Notes under the pieces: model-generated
What the model saw: only the letters and a program-made list of their open reading frames with translations
Database searches by the model: none
Told to the model about the DNA's origin: nothing
Shown: piece after piece, positions 45,496 through 54,407 of the stretch
How the letters are laid out: each line of letters begins with the position of its first letter
Numbering within the stretch: the first letter of the stretch is position 1
Program-made: the position numbers and the translations under genes
Origin: CAZOLI01 sp964580675
GTDB lineage: Bacteria > Planctomycetota > MHYJ01 > CAYXQY01
Length of the DNA: 64,000 nucleotides
Assembly (NCBI GenBank): GCA_964580675.1
Contig: CAZOLI010000006.1
Coordinates: 1 to 64,000 of the forward strand
Direction of reading: 5' to 3'

Positions 45496-46959
45496 TTATT
45501 CTTCCTCGTCCATTTCCGGTGAGTAATTCGGTGCTTCCCGCGTGATGGAAATGTCGTGCGGGTGACTTTCCCGGTTCGCGGCGGACGAGACGCGAAAGTA
45601 TTCAGCATTTTCCCGCAACTCATCGAGTGTATTTGCCCCGCAGTAGCCCATGCCGGCCCGGAGCCCACCAATAAGCTGATACACCATTTCGTCGAGTGGT
45701 CCCTTGTAGGGAACACGGCCTTCGACACCCTCGGGAACAAGATCCTCCCCTTCCTCCACGTCCTCCTGGCGGTACCGATCCTGACTACCTTTGACCATGG
45801 CGCCGAGTGATCCCATGCCTCGATAGGCCTTGTACGCCCGTCCCTTGTACAGAATTCGCTCGCCGGGACTTTCGGCAACACCGGCAAACAAACTTCCCGT
45901 CATGACGGAATCGGCGCCGACCGCAATTGCTTTTGTGATGTCGCCCGAATGGGTAATTCCACCATCCGCTATAAGTGGAACGTCAGTTGAACCACAGACA
46001 TCTGCAGCTTCGCGGATGGCCGTAACCTGAGGAACACCAACGCCGGCAATGACACGGGTTGTACAGATGGATCCGGGACCGATGCCCACTTTGATGCCGT
46101 CCGCACCGGCGTCGATGAGGTCCGTTGCCCCTTCCTTTGTGCCCACGTTACCGGCCACAACCTGAACATCGAAATTTCCCTTCAACTCCCGAACGGTGTT
46201 GATCACACCGTCCGAATGACCGTGAGCCGTGTCCACGACAATAAGGTCCACGTCCGACTTCAGCAATTCTTCGACACGTTCGTAATCGTCCACTCCGACC
46301 GCGGCCCCCACGCGGAGCCGTCCTCGGTCGTCCTTGCAGGCATTCGGGTATTCCTCGAGCTTTCGGATGTCCTTAATTGTAATTAATCCTCTGAGCTGGA
46401 AGTCGTCGTCTACCAGAAGGAGTTTCTCCACTTTCTCTTTGTACAGTTTCGACTTCGCCTCTTCCAGCGTTGTATCAGGAGGAGCAGTAACCAGGTTCTC
46501 CTTCGTCATCACCTTCGATACTTTTAGATTACCATCGCGATGGAATCGAAGGTCCCGGTGGGTGAGAATACCCTTGAGTTTGCCCGAGGAGGAAACGATC
46601 GGAATCCCGGATATGTTGTGTTTTTCCATTATTTTCCGGGCTTTGGAGATTTTTTGGTCGGGTTCCAGTGTGATGGGGTCCCGAATGACACCGCTTTCTG
46701 ACCGCTTGACTTTAAACACCTCCCGGGCCTGTTCCTCCGGAGAAAGATTTTTATGAATCACTCCCATTCCTCCTTCCTGAGCCAGGGCAATGGCGAGCTC
46801 GGCCTCGGTCACGGTGTCCATTGCCGCCGAAAGCAGGGGGATGTTCAGTTCTATGTCCCTGCTGACCTGTGTGGTTGTATCTACTTCTTCCGGCAGTACA
46901 TCACTCTTTGCCGGAACAAGCACGATGTCGTCGAACGTTATTCCTTCTCCCCTTAACAT
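45496..46959 (-). CDS. guaB: IMP dehydrogenase
   Basis: A 487-residue enzyme making XMP from IMP, the first step to GMP. The barrel start is ITFDDIVLVPAKSDVLPEEV, followed by two CBS domains (about residues 90-205; SGIPIVSSSGKLKGILTHRD, LVDDDFQLRGLITIKDIR). The catalytic Cys loop is GIGPGSICTTRVIAGVGVPQ, and the flap has GYCGANTLDELRENAEYFRV. Length and domain order are standard. It stands alone, with its own likely promoter about 100 bases upstream. Confidence 0.97.
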   Translation of the reverse strand: MLRGEGITFDDIVLVPAKSDVLPEEVDTTTQVSRDIELNIPLLSAAMDTVTEAELAIALAQEGGMGVIHKNLSPEEQAREVFKVKRSESGVIRDPITLEPDQKISKARKIMEKHNISGIPIVSSSGKLKGILTHRDLRFHRDGNLKVSKVMTKENLVTAPPDTTLEEAKSKLYKEKVEKLLLVDDDFQLRGLITIKDIRKLEEYPNACKDDRGRLRVGAAVGVDDYERVEELLKSDVDLIVVDTAHGHSDGVINTVRELKGNFDVQVVAGNVGTKEGATDLIDAGADGIKVGIGPGSICTTRVIAGVGVPQVTAIREAADVCGSTDVPLIADGGITHSGDITKAIAVGADSVMTGSLFAGVAESPGERILYKGRAYKAYRGMGSLGAMVKGSQDRYRQEDVEEGEDLVPEGVEGRVPYKGPLDEMVYQLIGGLRAGMGYCGANTLDELRENAEYFRVSSAANRESHPHDISITREAPNYSPEMDEEE

Positions 46960-47060
46960 TTTTGTTGTAGAGAAATGGTGTGATCCAAAACGAGTCTGTG
47001 AAACGATTTCGGGATTACCAACCCGTTTTCGGAGGAAACAGAAAATTTAATATGTTATAA

Positions 47061-47090
47061 AGTATAATCCGGAATCGCTCTCGGAATCAA
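47061..47090 (-). promoter_or_regulatory. Putative guaB promoter
   Basis: On the minus strand TTGATT (47090-47085), an 18-base spacer, then TATACT (47066-47061), about 100 bases before the guaB ATG. A plus-strand TATAAT at 47063-47068 overlaps it and could serve the divergent membrane-protein gene, but lacks a good -35. Confidence 0.4.
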
Positions 47091-47107
47091 CAGCCCGGAA
47101 AAGTACT

Positions 47108-47563
47108 ATGCTTCCTTCAACCTCCCGGAAAAAACTTCTTTTTTTTGGTATTTCGCTGCTGTGTATTGGCTTATTCAACATCCTGATCTGGCTTCGTCTC
47201 CTGGAACTCGTATGGTCAAACCTCGATCAGGCCCTTACGTTTGAACCACAGGGAACACCCTGGATTCAGTACCTGTTTCTGGGGATTACATCCAGGGAAG
47301 CATTGTTGCAACTCCGGGCCCCGAGGGCTGCCATGATGGCCATAAATGTGGGCCTCACGTTTTCCCTGATCTCCTGTTATGGCCTTGGTCACCTGATTGC
47401 GGGAAAGCGATATTTCCTGTCCACCGCATCCATCATAATCTGTATGATCCCCGTCCTCTCCCCTCTGTTTTTTGTCGGGCTTCCCCTTGGTGCCTGGTCA
47501 CTTTACGAACTGCGCCAGGAAGATGTTCGCAAATTGTTCACCACGGGGAACAGTTACTCCTGA
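47108..47563 (+). CDS. Hypothetical membrane protein
   Basis: 151 residues with four predicted membrane helices (LLFFGISLLCIGLFNILIWL; the middle loop holds FEPQGTPWIQYLFLGI; MMAINVGLTFSLISCYGLGH; IIICMIPVLSPLFFVGLPLG). The end is YELRQEDVRKLFTTGNSYS, a tail seen in many small membrane proteins of the same general kind. I do not recognise a named family. It converges on the tricorn gene 15 bases downstream. Confidence 0.7.
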   Translation: MLPSTSRKKLLFFGISLLCIGLFNILIWLRLLELVWSNLDQALTFEPQGTPWIQYLFLGITSREALLQLRAPRAAMMAINVGLTFSLISCYGLGHLIAGKRYFLSTASIIICMIPVLSPLFFVGLPLGAWSLYELRQEDVRKLFTTGNSYS

Positions 47564-47578
47564 CGGGAGGAGGTCTGT

Positions 47579-50500
47579 TCAGTCGTTCTCCGAAGTCACG
47601 GGAGGTTTCAGAAACGTATTCTCCTCACGTCCGGCCTCAATTTGTTCCTGCAGAATCTCCACGGCCGTTACCAGCTGGGGATCTCGATTTTCTCGATGAT
47701 CACCGGGTCGTATATGCACTTCTTCGTCCGGTTCCGTTCCGTAATTTTCCAGGTCCCACCCGACGTCCTTAAACCAGTAAGAAAATTCAGGCTGTGTTGT
47801 GTAACCGCCGTCCACCAGGTGATATCTTGGCCAGATGCCGATGACCCCTCCCCATGTGCGTCGACCAACCACCGGACCCAGATTCATCAGTTTGAAACAG
47901 TGACTGAAAATGTCCCCATCCGAACCGGTGTATTCATTTATTAATGCCACGAGCGGGCCCTGAATCGATTCCGAGGGATATGGTTTCGGGGGACGCCATC
48001 GGGCAACGTCGTATCCAAGCCGGCGACGGGCCAGTTTTTCCAGTACAAGACTCGACACGTGTCCCCCCCCGTTGTAACGCACATCCACAATGAGCCCATC
48101 ACGTTCCAGCTCGCCGAGGAAATACCGATGGAACTCGGCATAACCCCTCGGCCCCATGTCCGGAATGTGCACATAGCCGGCTTCCCCATCCGTTTGTTCG
48201 TGGACGAACGACCGGCAATCTTCAACCCATTCCCGATAATATAAAGGGGTTTCATCCGTCAGTGTCCCGACGACCTCTCGCCGTTCCTCGCCGGTTTCGC
48301 CGTCTCGAATGGTTAATGCGACCTCCTCTCCACCCGCGTTTTCAAGAAGGGCCTCCGGCGGCCGATCACGGGACACGGGCTGTCCCCCCACAGCCAGCAG
48401 AAGATCCCCCGGTTTGATCTGTACACCCGGGCGGCAAAGCGGGGATCCATCTTTATTCCACACGTCCCCCTCCGGAATTCGCTCCAGGCGGTATGCCCGG
48501 GCGTCCGGATCAAATTGAAATACACCCCCGAGGAATCCCTGTGTGTACGAACGGCGATCCGGTTTGTCCCCACCGATAACGTATGCGTGGGAGGTTCCGA
48601 GTTCTCCCTGCATTTCCTTCATCAAATCCGTGAGTTCATTCCTTGATCCAATTCGCTTCAGAAGCGGTTTGTAGCGATCATATATTTCGTTCCAGTCCAC
48701 ACCGGACATGTCCTGATCCCAAAAATGCTCCCTCTGTAGCTGCCATGATTCTCGAAATTGTTGTTTCCACTCCTGTTCGGGTTCCACGGCGACTTTTACA
48801 CGGGACAGATCCAGCCATCCGGAGGAACGTCCCGGACGGCTTTTCCGCCGCTTTTTGGCACCCATTGTTTCACCGGCCTCCAGAACCCGAAGGCGATTTT
48901 TTCGCCTGTATATCAGTGTGGATCGGTCGGTGGATAGCCGGAAGCCGGCTATTCCCTTCACGATTTTCTTTTTTTCCTGGTTCTTGAAGTCATAATATTT
49001 CAGGACGCCTCGGGATCGGGGGGTGTCACCGGGCCGACGGCGGCGGTCCCGGCTTCCCTCCACGGGATATACCGAATAAATCAGTTTTTCCTCCAGAGCC
49101 CCCACCCGCCCGTATATGCCTTCCCCAACCGGCACGCGAACGATCCGTTTTTCCGGGTCTTCCAGATCCCAATTCAATCCATCCTCGTCGCCATTGCCAT
49201 TACCGGTCCCGTTCCCGTCTCCGGATTCCTCCCCGTTTTTTGACCCGTTTCCCGGAGGTCTCGGTTCCGGCTCGAAGGGAGAGGAAACGTCCTTCCGAAG
49301 CGGAATGACGTACGGCCGCATACCTCTCGGAAAATTTAGGTCGAAGTGAATTCGGTCGTAAACGGGATCGAACTCCCGGAACGAGAGAAAGTAAAGATAC
49401 CGTCCTTCCGGATCGAAACTCGGGCGAACGTCCCGAAAATCCCCTTCCGTAAGGGACCAGTTCTTGTCCGTCTTCAGGTCATACAGTTTAATTTCGGACG
49501 TTTTTCTTCCGGTATAACATCCGTAAGCAACAAATCGTCCGTTCGGGCCCCAGGCAATCCCGGCGATGCGGCGGTAGTTGCTCCGGTCCAGCATACGGCA
49601 TGATTCACGTTCCAGATCCAGATGCACCAGTTCATAACGATGATTTGTAAACACGAGTTCGTCGGCTTCCGGGGATGTTTCCATTAATACGGGACGACCA
49701 ATGTCCTGGTCGGGGTTGATTCGCCGGTCCTCCATTCCGCTTTTCGTCCCGAACAGTTCAAAACACTGAACGGCGTCACGATCCGAAACCGTAACCACAC
49801 GGTCTCCGTCCGGCAACCAGCGCGCGAGGCGGTAACGAACCCCGTGTGGTTCACCGTGCTGAAGAACGGCCTTTTCCCAGTTCGGCATGGTAAATGGCTT
49901 TCCCCTCACAATCAGGGCCACGGAGTGACCGTCCGGGTGGGGATCATAACCATGAAGATTCTTGCCGGAGGATACGTACCGTCGTTTTTTCCGTTCTTCT
50001 GAACTCCGATAATCCGGGGAAATGGTCCGCACCTCCTCCGCATCGGGATTGTACACGTACAGATTCCCGCCTGATCTGTACACGATTCGCTCACCGTCCG
50101 TTGATGCGTCCCGGGCGTAAAAGGTGTCGTGATCCGTGTGTTTTTTTGCATCTTCCCCTTCCGGCGTAACGGAATAGAGATTGCCGATTCCCTCGTGATC
50201 CGATAGAAAATAAATACGGTCCTGCACCCACATCGGGTTGGATACGTTACCGGTCAGGTCCACAAGTTCCTCAAAAGACCCATCCTCTTTCTCGATCCAG
50301 ATTTCACCCGTTCGTCCCCCTCGGTACTGTTTCCAGTGTGCGGGATTTCCGATGTTCCGCCCGATGACACGTCGGCCTTCATCACCAAACGAAAGATCCT
50401 GCGCCGGCCCAAGTTCAATTGGTTCCGGTTCTCCACCTTCACGTGGTACCTTCCAGAGTTGATATCGTTTGCTTAACGGTTGCCGGGCATTGGACGCAAA

Positions 50501-50806
50501 GACGATGTGATCACCGTCCGGCGTCCACCCGACGACATTCGTACCGGCGCCGAGATACGTCCTCCGTTCCGCGGTTCCACCGGACCCCGGCATGACGTAC
50601 ACCTCCGATGGCCCATCTGATTCTCCCGTAAACGCAATCCAGTCTCCTGCGGGGGAAAAACAGGGATCGTCGGATCGGGTAAGCTGAGTGGTCAAACGGG
50701 CGGGAGAATCATCAATATCCTCCATCAGCCAGAGGTCGTCTTCGCTGACAAACAGGATTCGATCCCCCGATAGGTGCGGTCGGCGGTAATATCCCTTCTC
50801 CGACAT
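47579..50806 (-). CDS. Tricorn protease homologue (S41 family)
   Basis: A 1075-residue peptidase. The N-terminal half carries propeller repeats (GDRILFVSEDDLWLMEDIDD, WIAFTGESDGPSEVYVMPGS, IYFLSDHEGIGNLYSVTPEG). Residues about 520-560 hold a Gly/Glu/Asn-rich insert. The second half is the catalytic core: Ser-His in GELGTSHAYVIGGD (about residue 737), a PDZ domain near 790-830 (IKPGDLLLAVGGQPVSRDRP), and the nucleophile in LINEYTGSDGDIFSHCFKLM (about 962), close to Ser965 of archaeal tricorn. Tricorn forms large assemblies that degrade peptides after the proteasome. I see no signal peptide, so it is probably cytoplasmic. Confidence 0.93.
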   Translation of the reverse strand: MSEKGYYRRPHLSGDRILFVSEDDLWLMEDIDDSPARLTTQLTRSDDPCFSPAGDWIAFTGESDGPSEVYVMPGSGGTAERRTYLGAGTNVVGWTPDGDHIVFASNARQPLSKRYQLWKVPREGGEPEPIELGPAQDLSFGDEGRRVIGRNIGNPAHWKQYRGGRTGEIWIEKEDGSFEELVDLTGNVSNPMWVQDRIYFLSDHEGIGNLYSVTPEGEDAKKHTDHDTFYARDASTDGERIVYRSGGNLYVYNPDAEEVRTISPDYRSSEERKKRRYVSSGKNLHGYDPHPDGHSVALIVRGKPFTMPNWEKAVLQHGEPHGVRYRLARWLPDGDRVVTVSDRDAVQCFELFGTKSGMEDRRINPDQDIGRPVLMETSPEADELVFTNHRYELVHLDLERESCRMLDRSNYRRIAGIAWGPNGRFVAYGCYTGRKTSEIKLYDLKTDKNWSLTEGDFRDVRPSFDPEGRYLYFLSFREFDPVYDRIHFDLNFPRGMRPYVIPLRKDVSSPFEPEPRPPGNGSKNGEESGDGNGTGNGNGDEDGLNWDLEDPEKRIVRVPVGEGIYGRVGALEEKLIYSVYPVEGSRDRRRRPGDTPRSRGVLKYYDFKNQEKKKIVKGIAGFRLSTDRSTLIYRRKNRLRVLEAGETMGAKKRRKSRPGRSSGWLDLSRVKVAVEPEQEWKQQFRESWQLQREHFWDQDMSGVDWNEIYDRYKPLLKRIGSRNELTDLMKEMQGELGTSHAYVIGGDKPDRRSYTQGFLGGVFQFDPDARAYRLERIPEGDVWNKDGSPLCRPGVQIKPGDLLLAVGGQPVSRDRPPEALLENAGGEEVALTIRDGETGEERREVVGTLTDETPLYYREWVEDCRSFVHEQTDGEAGYVHIPDMGPRGYAEFHRYFLGELERDGLIVDVRYNGGGHVSSLVLEKLARRRLGYDVARWRPPKPYPSESIQGPLVALINEYTGSDGDIFSHCFKLMNLGPVVGRRTWGGVIGIWPRYHLVDGGYTTQPEFSYWFKDVGWDLENYGTEPDEEVHIRPGDHRENRDPQLVTAVEILQEQIEAGREENTFLKPPVTSEND

Positions 50807-50850
50807 TAGTAAAGCATAGAAAATAACAACCGTGTCAGTACGCTGGACCC

Positions 50851-50870
50851 ACCGTCAACGGACGGTTTTT
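50851..50870 (+). terminator. Hairpin with T-run upstream of the tricorn gene
   Basis: ACCGTC-AACG-GACGGT followed by TTTTC is a textbook hairpin with a T-run on the plus strand. No plus-strand gene ends here, so it may stop stray transcription or act on the minus-strand leader of the tricorn gene. Confidence 0.45.
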
Positions 50871-51017
50871 CTGGAATTTTCTTACACCGGTGGATGGAAA
50901 CAGGGTCAACAATCCCCATTCATCCGGTTACGAACAGCGGTACCCCACCGGTTACATCACCGGTCTATAAGGAGAAGTTTCGAAAATTCCGTGAGGTGCG
51001 GTAGGATACCAAAAAAT
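50871..51017. other. Intergenic, short repeats only
   Basis: No gene. The palindrome ACCGGT occurs three times in 90 bases (50886-50891, 50947-50952 and 50959-50964), a possible binding site cluster. Confidence 0.4.
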
Positions 51018-51042
51018 ATAGGGCCCGGTTTGGCGGACCGGG
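51018..51042 (-). terminator. Terminator of the small basic gene
   Basis: Minus-strand hairpin CCCGGT-CCGCCAA-ACCGGG (51042-51024) followed by CCCTATATTTTTT, 58 bases after the stop of the small basic protein gene. It is the expected position and form for a Rho-independent terminator, with the T-run slightly displaced. Confidence 0.55.
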
Positions 51043-51100
51043 ACAACGGCAACGAACAGCCATTGCGTTCGGGTTACCAGAAAGGGACAGGGCCTGTCTG

Positions 51101-51256
51101 CTACTGTAGAATCTTCAGAAAGCTATCGGGACGTGATTTGTTTTTCTTCACGGATTTCCATTTCTTCCGTTTGTCCTTCCAGTTTTTCTTGGTACTGGAT
51201 TTGCGCTGACGGATCCGGCGGCGCAGACAGTTGAACCTATGGTTTCGGTCTTGCAT
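51101..51256 (-). CDS. Small very basic protein (51 residues)
   Basis: A 51-codon gene below the usual size cut-off. The peptide starts MQDRNHRFNCLRRRIRQRKS, continues with a Lys/Trp-rich middle (KKNWKDKRKKWKSVKKNKSR) and ends PDSFLKILQ, so nearly half its residues are Lys or Arg. This contrasts sharply with the acidic proteins around it. It has a well-placed GGAGG five bases before the ATG, a good promoter 59 bases upstream and a hairpin terminator downstream. Composition suggests RNA, ribosome or DNA binding. I know no family it belongs to. Confidence 0.7.
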   Translation of the reverse strand: MQDRNHRFNCLRRRIRQRKSSTKKNWKDKRKKWKSVKKNKSRPDSFLKILQ

Positions 51257-51598
51257 GTCACCCTCCAAATATCACCCTCTGAAAGCGGACGAAGATTCCG
51301 TCCCATTCATTGGAATTGTATGATTTCAATTGAATCATTTCAAACCGGGAGCCAATCCGGCCATTCCGGTGTCAACCTGTCCATGTTATACGACATAAAT
51401 TGGAGACAACACCTTTTCGTGACGGGGGATATGAAGAACGTAAAATCATCCCCGTCCGAAACGTGATAACAGGATCTGGTTTGAAGAACAAACAGATACG
51501 TGTTTTGCTGACATCGAAACGGACGAACGATACATCACGGATGGGGATTCCGGTTACATGACTCATTCTGGATCCGGTTTGTTCGAACAGGCTGGAAT
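51257..51598. other. Intergenic region upstream of the small basic gene
   Basis: 342 bases. It contains the promoter at 51315-51343 and the 5' leader of the small gene. The remainder (51344-51598), up to the end of the DUF971 gene, shows no supported feature. Confidence 0.5.
51315..51343 (-). promoter_or_regulatory. Sigma-70-type promoter of the small basic gene, with palindromic spacer
   Basis: On the minus strand TTGAAA (51343-51338), a 17-base spacer, then TACAAT (51320-51315). The spacer is a near-palindrome centred on CAATTG (ATGAT, TCAATTGA, ATCAT with one extra base), so a repressor could bind between the two elements. Confidence 0.65.
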
Positions 51599-51985
51599 TT
51601 ACGGATCGTCCGGATGAACGTGATCGAGATCTCCCGTGGACTGAATGCTCAGATCCCGGCACTCCTCGCAGGGACAGAGATCACGCAGGTATTCAAAGGC
51701 ATAAATCCCCGTATCATGTCCGTCCGTCCACTCAATGTTTATCGCGTAGTTACCGACCGATTCCAGGTGGACGGGTTTCACGTCGCCTGGAATGGAGCCC
51801 GCGTCGATTCGCCGGTTTCCGGTCACTTCGTCCACGCAGTGCGCGCACGGACAGCAGAATCGCAGGTATATCACCGGGTATTCCGACACATGGCCGTCCC
51901 TCCACGTAATGCGCAGTGTTTCCGGCCCGGCCTGTTCGATGTCCTCCGGACGCTCCTCGTCGGTACTGCCGTAGGATTGTTTCAT
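51599..51985 (-). CDS. DUF971-domain protein
   Basis: 128 residues of the DUF971/GBBH-like N-terminal family. It shows LRITWRDGHVSEYPVIYLRF, CCPCAHCVDEVTG, then a repeat of the pattern in INIEWTDGHDTGIYAFEYLR followed by LCPCEEC. The cysteine pairs suggest metal or Fe-S binding. It starts one base after the mrp stop, and DUF971 genes commonly sit beside Mrp/NBP35 ATPases, so a role in Fe-S cluster carriage is likely. Confidence 0.9.
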   Translation of the reverse strand: MKQSYGSTDEERPEDIEQAGPETLRITWRDGHVSEYPVIYLRFCCPCAHCVDEVTGNRRIDAGSIPGDVKPVHLESVGNYAINIEWTDGHDTGIYAFEYLRDLCPCEECRDLSIQSTGDLDHVHPDDP

Positions 51986-51986
51986 G

Positions 51987-53198
51987 TTACCGCTTGTCGT
52001 CCGCCTCCCAATCGATGGAGAACGTTTCCGTTTCCTGCGCTTCGTCGGACATGTGAAGTGTGCTTAACCGGGCGGCCATGTTACGGGCCACGTCAAGAAA
52101 CGCTTCGGAGGAGGGGGAGTCGGGATCTTTTTTGAAAAACGGTTGTCCCTCGTCCATCCCTTCCGCGATGCTCGGGTTTATAGGAACTTCCCCGAGAAGT
52201 GGTACATCGAATTCGTCGGCCACTTTTCCACCACCTCCCTGTCGGAAGATGTGGTGAACTTCATCACAGTTCGGACAGACAAATTGACTCATGTTTTCAA
52301 CGAGCCCGAGTATGGGAACATTTACTTTCTGAAACATTTTGAGTCCTTTTCGGGCATCGATGAGACTGACCTCCTGGGGGGTTGTCACGATGACCCCACC
52401 GGTAAGGGGAGCTCCCTGCGTCAGCGTCAGCTGTATGTCACCGGTTCCCGGGGGAAGGTCGATGATTAAATATTCTAGCTCCCCCCAGTGGACACCGCCG
52501 AGAAACTGTTTGATCATGTTCGTTGCAATGGGGCCACGCCATATGGTGGGTGCATCCGGTTCCTCATTCTGAAGAACACCTATGGAGATGGTCTGAATGC
52601 CAAATTTTTCAATGGGCACGATTCGTTCCTCCGAAGTGGCCCCGGGTTTCTCGTCCTCAATCCCGAACATCTTTGGAATACTCGGGCCGTAAAGGTCGGC
52701 GTCCATCAGACCCACATCCGCACCGTCTTCTGCCAGGGAGAGGGCGATGTTTGCCGCAACTGTGGATTTCCCCACGCCCCCTTTTCCACTCGCCACAGCC
52801 ACAATATTTTTTATGTCCTTCAGGGATTCCGGTTCTTCCTGTTTTTCTCCTTTTTTCTTCTTTTGCTTTCCGTCCGTGGAAGCTCCCGTCGGTTGGGCTC
52901 CGCCGTCACGTCCCCGTGTCTGGGAGTCCAGCTCCACGTTGACGGTTTCCACACCGGGCAACATCCCCACGTACTCCTTCGCCTCGTTTTTCATCTTGTC
53001 CTTCACCGGACAGGCCGGCGTTGTCAGGTTAATCGTAAAACCAACCTGTCCCCCACAGATGCGAACGTCGTCGACAAATCCCAGCGACACAATATCTTTG
53101 CCGAGGTCCGGATCCTCAACGTTCTTTAACGCGTTCAGAATCTGGTTCTCCGTGACTTCCTCGTTCTCCTCCACCGCTTCGTCCTCTGCTTTTTCCAT
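51987..53198 (-). CDS. mrp: Mrp/NBP35-family Fe-S carrier ATPase
   Basis: A 403-residue P-loop protein that carries Fe-S clusters to apoproteins. The N-terminal MIP18/DUF59 domain (residues 17-100) has ILNALKNVEDPDLGKDIVSL and TTPACPVKD. A Lys/Glu linker follows, then the ATPase with the deviant Walker A AVASGKGGVGKSTVAANIAL, VGLMDADLYGPSIPKMFG, IDLPPGTGDIQLTLTQGAPL, and the cluster-binding CxxC in SQFVCPNCDEVHHIF. The fusion to DUF59 is common. It is co-transcribed with the DUF971 gene. Confidence 0.95.
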   Translation of the reverse strand: MEKAEDEAVEENEEVTENQILNALKNVEDPDLGKDIVSLGFVDDVRICGGQVGFTINLTTPACPVKDKMKNEAKEYVGMLPGVETVNVELDSQTRGRDGGAQPTGASTDGKQKKKKGEKQEEPESLKDIKNIVAVASGKGGVGKSTVAANIALSLAEDGADVGLMDADLYGPSIPKMFGIEDEKPGATSEERIVPIEKFGIQTISIGVLQNEEPDAPTIWRGPIATNMIKQFLGGVHWGELEYLIIDLPPGTGDIQLTLTQGAPLTGGVIVTTPQEVSLIDARKGLKMFQKVNVPILGLVENMSQFVCPNCDEVHHIFRQGGGGKVADEFDVPLLGEVPINPSIAEGMDEGQPFFKKDPDSPSSEAFLDVARNMAARLSTLHMSDEAQETETFSIDWEADDKR

Positions 53199-53254
53199 GG
53201 GAAATTACCGTTAATAAAATGGTGGGCACCGGGGAACGAAATGGATAAACCAAA

Positions 53255-53268
53255 CACCCGATCGGGTG
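53255..53268 (-). terminator. Perfect palindrome, likely terminator
   Basis: CACCCGATCGGGTG is a perfect 14-base palindrome. Read leftward it is a 5-bp stem with a GATC loop followed by TTTGGTTT, about 120 bases after the stop of the leftward gene ending at 53391. It could also be an operator for mrp, whose ATG is about 57 bases further along. Confidence 0.4.
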
Positions 53269-53390
53269 AATAAAATGACACCCCGCCCGAAAACCAGTAA
53301 GTGACATTCATCCGAAGAAGAAAACAGGGTATCAAATACGCCCTGTATAGTCAACCAAATTAGCCCCGACCTGACGGTTGAACATCCGTC

Positions 53391-54191
53391 CTATTCCACT
53401 GAATCTCCGGGTTTTCGTTCCCGGGGACCCTCCTCTTTCCGATTTCCGTTATCCGCCTTGTTTTCTTTCGTGGCTTCACGGACGATTTTCTCAAATTCAG
53501 AGGCGACATCCACGTTGAATTCCTCGTCCGGGATATTATTTTCGTCCGCTTTCTCCCGGGCCTTCTCCGCAACCTTCAGCAGTACTTTTCGAGATGGTTC
53601 TTCCTTAAATCTTGAACCACCGGTTTTCGTCTTCTTCTCAAGCGGACGGAACACCTGTTCCATGGTGTCCGGGGAAATTTTGTCCTCGTAAAGCCCCCGG
53701 GCATAACGATCAAGTGCCCTCATTGATTTTTCCTTCTCTTCATCGTTCAGTTTATCCGTTTCCTGAAAGTACGTCTTCTGAACGAACAACACAACCCCGA
53801 CCTTCAGCAGCGGTCCTTCAACGATCTTGCTGGAGACTGATTGCAGTTCATCCAGATCAATTTTTCCCTCGTTGTACTTGTTCTTCAGCTTGTCAATTTG
53901 CTTTTTTATTCGTTTCTTCTGATCCTCCGGGAGGGTCGTGCTTTCCACCGAGGCCTTCAGGCTTCCCGCCACCCAGCTGGAAAGGTTGTAGTAAACGTAT
54001 AATCCCCCTCCCACGATAAGGGCCATTAACACACCGCCGACAATGGAACATCCAATAAACAGATTTCGGCATCCACTCCCGGATTGTTCCGGTTCTTCCG
54101 ACACCTGATGTCCCATACCCTCATCGGTTGGTTGCTGTTCTCCGTTATTATTTTTAATGACCGATCCCTCCAGCGTGAATTGTGAGGTCAA
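53391..54191 (-). CDS. Hypothetical single-pass membrane protein
   Basis: 266 residues: a polar N-terminal tail (about 40 residues), one membrane helix (LFIGCSIVGGVLMALIVGGG), then a charged helical domain (KKRIKKQIDKLKNKYNEGKI, IDLDELQSVSSKIVEG) with LNDEEKEKSMRALDRYARGL, and a Lys/Glu-rich C-terminus. It is probably anchored in the inner membrane with the helical part outside. No family is recognised. It is divergent from the giant kinase, 216 bases apart. Confidence 0.7.
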   Translation of the reverse strand: MTSQFTLEGSVIKNNNGEQQPTDEGMGHQVSEEPEQSGSGCRNLFIGCSIVGGVLMALIVGGGLYVYYNLSSWVAGSLKASVESTTLPEDQKKRIKKQIDKLKNKYNEGKIDLDELQSVSSKIVEGPLLKVGVVLFVQKTYFQETDKLNDEEKEKSMRALDRYARGLYEDKISPDTMEQVFRPLEKKTKTGGSRFKEEPSRKVLLKVAEKAREKADENNIPDEEFNVDVASEFEKIVREATKENKADNGNRKEEGPRERKPGDSVE

Positions 54192-54309
54192 AGCTATTGA
54201 ATCATTTTATTCCAGCTCGTTCCCCCCTATTTTTGTGGATTTGTCCAAGAATATCAAAACCCGTGATTCCCGTTCTCAACACGATCCCATCCCCTTGTAC
54301 ACATTCATT

Positions 54310-54338
54310 TTGATTCTGTTCAATGGGTTTTTTACACT
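54310..54338 (+). promoter_or_regulatory. Putative promoter of the multidomain kinase gene
   Basis: Plus strand TTGATT (54310-54315), 17-base spacer, TACACT (54333-54338), 70 bases before the ATG at 54408, in an AT-rich stretch. Confidence 0.4.
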
Positions 54339-54407
54339 AATTTTACACATTCCCGGTGTCAAAAGGCCTGTCAACCCGACTTTACGGGAAGCGATTCGGG
54401 AAACGGC

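Noticed and set aside
51372..51662. 96-codon minus-strand frame upstream of the small basic gene
   Set aside because: It overlaps the end of the DUF971 gene in another frame and has a Ser/Arg-rich composition with no ribosome site.
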